Part shown: one piece after another, positions 35,859 to 40,333 of the stretch
Layout of the letters: the number at the start of each line of letters is the position of its first letter
Numbering within the stretch: the first letter of the stretch is position 1
Assembly (NCBI GenBank): GCA_024401115.1
Contig: JAKSLP010000027.1
Location: 1-40,333, forward strand
Direction: 5' to 3'
From: Bacteroidaceae bacterium
GTDB taxonomy: Bacteria; Bacteroidota; Bacteroidia; Bacteroidales; Bacteroidaceae
Length of the DNA: 40,333 nucleotides
Program-made: the position numbers and the translations under genes
The notes under the pieces: model-generated
Told to the model about the DNA's origin: nothing
Databases searched by the model: none
What the model saw: only the letters and a program-made list of their open reading frames with translations

Positions 35859-36631
35859 TAAAAAAACAGTTTTCCCGATCAGACAGAAGAGCCCTTCTTG
35901 TTTTGGTTGGAGTGATGGCACTCTCGTCCATCATTATCGAATTCCGCGAGCCAAAGGAACCGTTCAAGACTTATAAGAGTCTTAATCGCGATTCATTGGC
36001 CTTACTGCACAAAATTGATTCAGCAAAAAGGGCAGCCAGATATCTGGCTGTCAAAGATAGTTATGCTCTCTTAAAAAGACAAAGAGAGCAACGGAAACTT
36101 GCACGAGAGATGGCATATCAAGCCATGATGGATAGTTTTGCAGTTATTAATGCCAATCGCAAGAAAGAAAAGGAAGAAAGAATAGCAAAATGGAATCAAA
36201 AATTTGATTCTCTCCATGCGGTAAGACCTCAAAAGCTTTCTTTTGGCGAAACTATTGATTTGAATCATAGTGATACTCTGCAGCTTCAACGAATTCCAGG
36301 GATTGGTTCCGGATTCTCCCGGACGATTGTTCGCTATAGACAGAAATTAGGAGGATTCTATGATACAACCCAATTATTGGAAATAGACGGATTACCACCT
36401 TCTATTTTAGACTATGTTCATATCTCCGATTATCCTCAACGCAATATATTAATAAATAAGAACACACTAAATCAGCTAAGAAGCCATCCCTATATCAACT
36501 ATTACCAAGCCAAAGCCATCATTGAGTACCGAAAGAAATATGGAAATATAAAAGAAATACATCAACTATCGCTTGTCGATGCCTTCACAGAGCAAGATCT
36601 TGAAAGATTATCGTTTTATGTTTTTTATTAA
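35855..36631 (+). CDS. Membrane-anchored helix-hairpin-helix (ComEA-like) protein
   Basis: 258 residues using a TTG start at 35855. No ATG lies before the single N-terminal transmembrane segment (ALLVLVGVMALSSIII, about 14-29), so the TTG is favoured. Its overlap with the upstream stop (TTGA) supports coupled translation. A charged, probably helical stretch follows (about 50-125). Two HhH units occupy the end: QLQRIPGIGSGFSRTIVRYR and LNQLRSHPYINYYQAKAIIE. ComEA-like proteins bind double-stranded DNA outside the inner membrane in natural transformation; whether this one takes part in DNA uptake is unproven. No competence genes are seen nearby. Confidence 0.85.
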   Translation: MIKKQFSRSDRRALLVLVGVMALSSIIIEFREPKEPFKTYKSLNRDSLALLHKIDSAKRAARYLAVKDSYALLKRQREQRKLAREMAYQAMMDSFAVINANRKKEKEERIAKWNQKFDSLHAVRPQKLSFGETIDLNHSDTLQLQRIPGIGSGFSRTIVRYRQKLGGFYDTTQLLEIDGLPPSILDYVHISDYPQRNILINKNTLNQLRSHPYINYYQAKAIIEYRKKYGNIKEIHQLSLVDAFTEQDLERLSFYVFY

Positions 36632-36635
36632 TATA

Positions 36636-36662
36636 AAAAAACCTGCCCAATCAGGCAGGTTT
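36636..36662. terminator. Terminator between convergent genes
   Basis: AAACCTGCC (36639-36647) pairs with GGCAGGTTT (36654-36662). The minus strand gives a run of seven T, so it mainly serves the small lipoprotein gene; the plus side has only TTT. Confidence 0.85.
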
Positions 36663-36695
36663 CAATTCTCTCTGTTATCCGTAGTAAACAAGTGA

Positions 36696-36902
36696 TTACT
36701 CAGCAGCAGGTGCCTCAGTTGCCTCTGCAGCAGCTGAATCAGCAGGAGCCTCCTCCTCTGCAGGAGCAGCTACTTCCTCAACAGCCTCAACTGCCTCCTC
36801 TGCAACCTCCTCAGCTGGAGCCTCAGCGTTTGCGTTAGAAGAACCACATGCTGCGAAAGAAACTGCAGCCATTGCTACGAACATAAATACCAACTTTTTC
36901 AT
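36696..36902 (-). CDS. Tiny Ala/Glu-rich low-complexity lipoprotein
   Basis: 68 residues. The signal ends in a lipobox (SFAAC, lipidated C19), leaving a mature part of 50 residues made almost only of Ala, Glu, Pro and Val (for example EEVAEEAVEAVEEVAAP). It is strongly acidic and probably disordered or helical. A -7 box upstream (36956-36963) and a terminator downstream support a real transcript. Small acidic lipoproteins like this occur in Bacteroidota; the function is unknown. Confidence 0.82.
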   Translation of the reverse strand: MKKLVFMFVAMAAVSFAACGSSNANAEAPAEEVAEEAVEAVEEVAAPAEEEAPADSAAAEATEAPAAE

Positions 36903-36955
36903 TTTTCTTGCTTTTTAAAATAGTAAAACAATCTATTCCCTTAACTAAAACACTG

Positions 36956-36963
36956 CAAAGTTA
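36956..36963 (-). promoter_or_regulatory. Candidate -7 element of the tiny lipoprotein gene
   Basis: The minus strand reads TAACTTTG. No TTTG lies 19-21 bp upstream. The rest of the 334-bp gap 36903-37236 is AT-rich, with a short GTGTG-GG-CACAC palindrome near 37075 and the mtaB -7 box. I see no ORF or tRNA in it. Confidence 0.5.
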
Positions 36964-37210
36964 AGGAGTTTTTCTATTTGCCGTATATTTTTTTTCAACT
37001 TTTTTTAATGCCTTTTATATCAAATTCTTTATATAATTGGAAATCAATCTTTTTTGTAATGTTAATTTTTTACCGTGTGGGCACACACCGGAATCAAAAT
37101 GGGCATTTACTAGTAATGAAGCGATGTTTTATTATATGAATGGCACGCTGACGAAACACACCCATTTAAAATATCACAAATAAAAACGGGCAGGATTAAG
37201 CAGTTTTGAT

Positions 37211-37218
37211 TATCTTTG
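37211..37218 (+). promoter_or_regulatory. Candidate -7 element deciding the mtaB start
   Basis: TATCTTTG matches the consensus. A TTG inside it (37216) is in frame with mtaB but cannot be a start if this is the promoter, so the ATG at 37237 is preferred. No clear -33 element. Confidence 0.5.
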
Positions 37219-37236
37219 CATGATAAAATTATACAG

Positions 37237-38559
37237 ATGACAGATACTACCATATTTCAAGATAAAACAGCCGTTTATTACACTTTGGGATGTAAACTGA
37301 ATTTCTCAGAAACCAGCACTATTGGACGAATTTTCCAAGAGGCAGGAATACGAACTGCACGAAAAGGAGAAAAAGCCGACGTTTGTGTGGTAAACACATG
37401 TTCTGTCACTGAGGTTGCAGACAAGAAGTGCAGACAAGCTATACATCGTTTGGTAAAGAATCATCCAGGTGCATTTGTTATTGTCACTGGATGCTATGCA
37501 CAATTGAAACCAGACCAAGTTGCCAACATCCCTGGTGTTGACATTGTTATTGGTGCAGAGCAAAAAGGAGACATCTTGTCATATTTGGGAAATCTGGAAA
37601 AGAAGGAATCCGGTCAGTCATTTACTGTAAAGACAAAAGACATACGAAGTTTTGCTCCTTCCTGCAGCCGAGGTGACCGCACACGTTATTTTTTGAAAGT
37701 TCAGGACGGCTGTAATTATTATTGCACTTATTGTACAATTCCTATAGCTCGGGGCAGAAGTAGAAATGGTTCTATTGAATCTCTCGTAAAACAAGCTGAG
37801 AATGCAGCAAAAGAAGGAGGAAAGGAAATCGTTATAACCGGTGTAAATATTGGTGATTTTGGCCACACCACTAACGAAAGTTTTTTAGATCTCCTAAAGG
37901 CACTCGATCAAGTGAAGGGAATAGAAAGATATAGAATTTCTTCCATCGAGCCGGATTTGCTTACTGATGAGATTATTGATTTCTGTGCCCAAAGCCGTGC
38001 TTTTATGCCTCATTTTCACATTCCGCTCCAAAGTGGTAGTGATGATGTCCTGAAATTAATGCACCGCCATTATAACCGTGCCTTATTTGCTGACAAAATT
38101 CACCGAATTAAGGAAAAGATGCCCAACGCTTTTATTGGAGTGGATGTAATTGTAGGCACACGCGGAGAAACAGAAGAGTACTTCGAAGACAGTTATCAGT
38201 TCATCGACAGTCTTGATTTGACTCAGTTGCATGTGTTTAGCTACTCTGAACGTCCAGGGACCAAAGCACTTCAAATCGACCATGTTGTCACTCCTCAAGA
38301 AAAGCATCAACGCAGCCAACGTTTGTTGGAATGGAGTGATCAACGTACACAAGCCTTTTACGCAAAACATATCGGACAAGAAATGGATGTCCTTTTGGAA
38401 AAGCCAAAATCGGGAATGCCATTTCATGGTTTTACGGAAAACTATATCCGCATAGAAATCTCAGATAAAACAGGATTGGAAGACAATACAATAGTGAAAG
38501 TTAAGTTGGGAGAATTCAACGAAGACAAAACTGCATTAACTGCCACTTTAGTTAAATAA
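37237..38559 (+). CDS. mtaB: tRNA N6-threonylcarbamoyladenosine (t6A37) methylthiotransferase MtaB
   Basis: 440 residues from the ATG at 37237. The N-terminal UPF0004 domain supplies three cluster cysteines (C19 in TLGCKLN, C55 in NTCSV, C86 in TGCYAQ). The radical SAM motif is CNYYCTYC (C159, C163, C166). A C-terminal TRAM-like domain covers about 375-440. It converts t6A to ms2t6A at position 37 of ANN-decoding tRNAs using SAM and two [4Fe-4S] clusters. The TLGCKLN motif favours MtaB over MiaB or RimO. It is followed after three bases by a glycosyltransferase gene, probably co-transcribed. Confidence 0.93.
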   Translation: MTDTTIFQDKTAVYYTLGCKLNFSETSTIGRIFQEAGIRTARKGEKADVCVVNTCSVTEVADKKCRQAIHRLVKNHPGAFVIVTGCYAQLKPDQVANIPGVDIVIGAEQKGDILSYLGNLEKKESGQSFTVKTKDIRSFAPSCSRGDRTRYFLKVQDGCNYYCTYCTIPIARGRSRNGSIESLVKQAENAAKEGGKEIVITGVNIGDFGHTTNESFLDLLKALDQVKGIERYRISSIEPDLLTDEIIDFCAQSRAFMPHFHIPLQSGSDDVLKLMHRHYNRALFADKIHRIKEKMPNAFIGVDVIVGTRGETEEYFEDSYQFIDSLDLTQLHVFSYSERPGTKALQIDHVVTPQEKHQRSQRLLEWSDQRTQAFYAKHIGQEMDVLLEKPKSGMPFHGFTENYIRIEISDKTGLEDNTIVKVKLGEFNEDKTALTATLVK

Positions 38560-38562
38560 CAA

Positions 38563-39588
38563 ATGTTGAAAACTGCTGTTGTCATACTCAATTATAATGG
38601 GGCTGAAATGCTCCGACAGTTTTTGCCCGGTGTATTGCAATATTCCGGATTTGATTCAGTCTTTGTTGTGGACAATGCATCCAATGACAATTCTTTGGAA
38701 GTCCTCAAATATGAGTTTCCTGTTGTCAAAACCATTATATTAGAAAAGAACTTTGGTTTTGCAGGAGGATACAACAAAGCAATACAGCAAATAGACGCTG
38801 AGTACATCGTTTTGTTGAATAGTGATGTAGAAGTGACAGAAAATTGGCTTAACCCTTTGGAAGCATTCATGGATTGTCACCCAGAAGTAGCCGCATGCCA
38901 ACCCAAAATTCGCTCTTTTCAGAAAAGGGATTTTTTTGAATATGCTGGTGCCAGTGGAGGTTTCATCGATCGATTCGGTTACCCATATTGCCGAGGTCGC
39001 ATCATGAACACCCTAGAAAAAGACAATAGCCAATACGATACGATCTGTAGTGTCTTTTGGGCCACAGGAGCTGCACTCATGATCAGAAAAATGGATTACA
39101 TTGGAGTTGGCGGGTTGGATGACCGGTTCTTTGCCCATATGGAAGAGATTGATCTATGCTGGAGATTAAAAAGTCGTGGCAGAGAAATATTCTGTATTCC
39201 TCAAAGTCATGTCTATCACGTTGGAGGAGGCACGCTGAAAAAGGAGAGCCCCAGCAAAACCTATTTAAACTTTAGGAACAATCTATTAATGTTGTACAAA
39301 AACCTGCCTGAAGGAGAGTTAAACCCAGTAATGCGTGCCCGCAGTTTTCTGGATTTCGTGGCCTGGTTGCAATATATAGTAAAATTTGACTGGGGGAATG
39401 CCAAAGCAGTTTTCAGAGCCAGAAGGGACTTTAAGCGAATGAAAGCAGATTTTGCTGTTGACAGGGCAACGAACCTCTCTCATTGCATTGTTTCTTGCAT
39501 TCCTGAACGTACCCCATTCTTTCTTTTATGGGAATATTATTTCAAAAGCAATAAGACATTTGAACTTCTATCTCACGTGAACAACTAA
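38563..39588 (+). CDS. GT2 family glycosyltransferase
   Basis: 341 residues. The GT-A fold begins VVILNYNGAEMLRQFL, with VVDNASNDNS (nucleotide binding), LLNSDVEV (the metal-binding D88 region) and EEIDLCWRLKSRG (acceptor-side acidic motif). The family resembles rhamnosyl- or WsaE-like transferases that use a nucleotide sugar to extend a polysaccharide or glycoprotein. It has no signal peptide; amphipathic segments near 260-280 may contact the membrane. Donor and acceptor are not known. No other polysaccharide genes are nearby, so it is an isolated copy transcribed after mtaB. Confidence 0.9.
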   Translation: MLKTAVVILNYNGAEMLRQFLPGVLQYSGFDSVFVVDNASNDNSLEVLKYEFPVVKTIILEKNFGFAGGYNKAIQQIDAEYIVLLNSDVEVTENWLNPLEAFMDCHPEVAACQPKIRSFQKRDFFEYAGASGGFIDRFGYPYCRGRIMNTLEKDNSQYDTICSVFWATGAALMIRKMDYIGVGGLDDRFFAHMEEIDLCWRLKSRGREIFCIPQSHVYHVGGGTLKKESPSKTYLNFRNNLLMLYKNLPEGELNPVMRARSFLDFVAWLQYIVKFDWGNAKAVFRARRDFKRMKADFAVDRATNLSHCIVSCIPERTPFFLLWEYYFKSNKTFELLSHVNN

Positions 39589-39617
39589 AAAAGCGGGATT
39601 CAACTGAACCCCGCTTT
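39585..39617. terminator. Bidirectional terminator between the GT2 gene and rplI
   Basis: AAAGCGGG (39590-39597) pairs with CCCGCTTT (39610-39617) around a 12-nt loop. The minus strand carries six T after the stem, so it works best for rplI; the plus strand has TTTATTTAT. Confidence 0.8.
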
Positions 39618-39643
39618 ATTTATGAAGCAATAATAAATACTAA

Positions 39644-40096
39644 TTAAGCCTCTACTGCCTCTGGAACAACAGCAAACTTAACAGTTGCTGTTACCTCACG
39701 ATGCAACTTAACAGCAGCCTCGAACTCACCCAGAGCCTTAACGTCCTTCATAACGATAATCTTACGGTCAATTTCGATGCCCTGCTGTGCCAAACCTTCA
39801 GCAATCTGAATGTTGGTTACAGAACCATAAACAGCACCTGCAGCACTTACCTTAACTGGGCAAGTCAGTGATACTGCATTGATCTTCTCTGCCAATGCCT
39901 CAGCGTCAGCCTTGATCTTAGCCAACTTGTGAGCACGCTGCTTCAAATCCTCTGCCAACATCTTCTTAGCTGCAGGAGAAGCGATTACAGCAATACCCTG
40001 AGGAATTAAATAGTTACGACCATAACCGTTCTTTACGGTTACGATATCATCAGCAAAACCTAAGCCGATAACATCCTTCTTCAAAATAATCTCCAT
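39644..40096 (-). CDS. rplI: 50S ribosomal protein L9
   Basis: 150 residues, the standard length. The N-terminal domain motif reads MEIILKKDVIGLG...GYGRNYLIPQGIA, followed by the long connecting helix and the C-terminal rRNA-binding domain. L9 binds 23S rRNA near the L1 stalk. Codons are biased as for highly expressed genes. Unlike every other gene in the window it has a perfect AGGAGG eight bases before its ATG (40105-40110). It lies 19 nt downstream of rpsR, the usual rpsF-rpsR-rplI order. Confidence 0.98.
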   Translation of the reverse strand: MEIILKKDVIGLGFADDIVTVKNGYGRNYLIPQGIAVIASPAAKKMLAEDLKQRAHKLAKIKADAEALAEKINAVSLTCPVKVSAAGAVYGSVTNIQIAEGLAQQGIEIDRKIIVMKDVKALGEFEAAVKLHREVTATVKFAVVPEAVEA

Positions 40097-40104
40097 GCTA
40101 TTTA

Positions 40105-40110
40105 CCTCCT
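40105..40110 (-). promoter_or_regulatory. Strong Shine-Dalgarno sequence of rplI
   Basis: The minus strand reads AGGAGG, eight bases before the rplI ATG. Bacteroidota ribosomes mostly ignore such sites because the anti-Shine-Dalgarno is held by bS21, bS18 and bS6, so its presence is notable. Confidence 0.85.
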
Positions 40111-40115
40111 CTTAA

Positions 40116-40333
40116 TTATTTCATCATATCAGTTACGAATGGAAGCAGAGCCAAGTGACGAGCTCTCTTCACAGCCTGAGCTACACGACGCTGATACTTC
40201 AAAGAAGTACCAGTAATACGGCGAGGCAAAATCTTACCCTGCTCATTCAAGAACTTCTTCAAAAATTCAGGATCCTTATAGTCGATGTACTTAATACCGC
40301 TCTTCTTGAAACGGCAATACTTCTTCTTCTTAA
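40116..40333 (-). CDS. rpsR: 30S ribosomal protein S18, 5' end beyond the window
   Basis: The last 71 codons and the stop (TAA at 40118-40116) are visible; the N-terminus lies past the right edge. The visible part has [20 protein letters not shown] and the invariant S18 core [20 protein letters not shown] ending LALLPF. S18 pairs with S6 on the 30S platform. In Bacteroidota both help sequester the 16S anti-Shine-Dalgarno. It is the gene before rplI, probably preceded by rpsF outside the window. Confidence 0.97.
   Translation of the reverse strand, partial: KKKKYCRFKKSGIKYIDYKDPEFLKKFLNEQGKILPRRITGTSLKYQRRVAQAVKRARHLALLPFVTDMMK

Noticed and set aside
37072..37091. Palindrome around GTGTGGGCACAC as an operator or terminator
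   Set aside because: The arms are only about 5 bp with no T-run; too short to call.

Overview
The window looks like a chromosomal segment from a Bacteroidota genome, most likely an anaerobic Bacteroidales of the Prevotella type. The evidence is: a one-piece pyruvate:ferredoxin oxidoreductase; a DUF5686 outer-membrane protein; Bacteroidota-type lipoproteins; a short CstA; and the phylum's promoter (TTTG, about 20 bp, then TAnnTTTG) in front of many genes. Shine-Dalgarno sequences are almost absent. No transposase, integrase, prophage gene, tRNA, rRNA or CRISPR array was seen.

Layout. 1-5079 (minus): an operon of a four-zinc-ribbon protein, a membrane-anchored Ser/Thr kinase and a zinc-ribbon/tandem-AAA+ ATPase cut by the left edge. 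The genes are joined by 1-4 nt overlaps; this is the least conventional locus here. 5134-10825 (minus): cstA, a small two-TM protein, an ABC-F ATPase and an M13 lipoprotein peptidase, tightly packed. 10950-15130: a GHL10 glycosidase, a convergent ATP-grasp-like protein of unknown role, and an AAA_14/DUF4143 ATPase. 15182-18763: nifJ, with strongly biased codon use. 18852-24791: DUF5686 protein, a small secreted coiled-coil protein, ferritin with a structured leader, a DUF362 ferredoxin-like protein and a periplasmic S66 carboxypeptidase. 24930-29116: AGCS symporter, Xaa-Pro aminopeptidase and a secreted C1 peptidase. 29292-33517: a recJ-recQ-ruvA recombination/repair operon. 33514-36631: a lipoprotein diverging from a CCA-adding-type nucleotidyltransferase/HD gene, followed by an HhH membrane protein. 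36696-39588: a tiny Ala/Glu-rich lipoprotein, then mtaB and a GT2 glycosyltransferase. 39644-40333 (minus): rplI and the 3' part of rpsR.

How the genes fit together. Peptide use recurs: CstA (proposed peptide/pyruvate uptake), M13 and C1 peptidases, Xaa-Pro aminopeptidase and an amino-acid symporter, with PFOR taking pyruvate to acetyl-CoA. Envelope turnover is suggested by the GHL10 glycosidase and LD-carboxypeptidase. The rec cluster handles DNA ends and Holliday junctions. The kinase operon looks like a signalling or remodelling machine whose other parts probably lie beyond the left edge.

Regulatory reading was productive. Several promoters fix start codons (13800, 24791, 24930, 34404, 37237). 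Two promoters abut or overlap terminators (5076-5112, 18781-18829). One pair of divergent promoters is built from a perfect 11-bp inverted repeat (34364-34397). The ferritin leader contains an apparent intrinsic terminator. Promoter, hairpin and start calls were made by eye; product calls come from motifs without database search.
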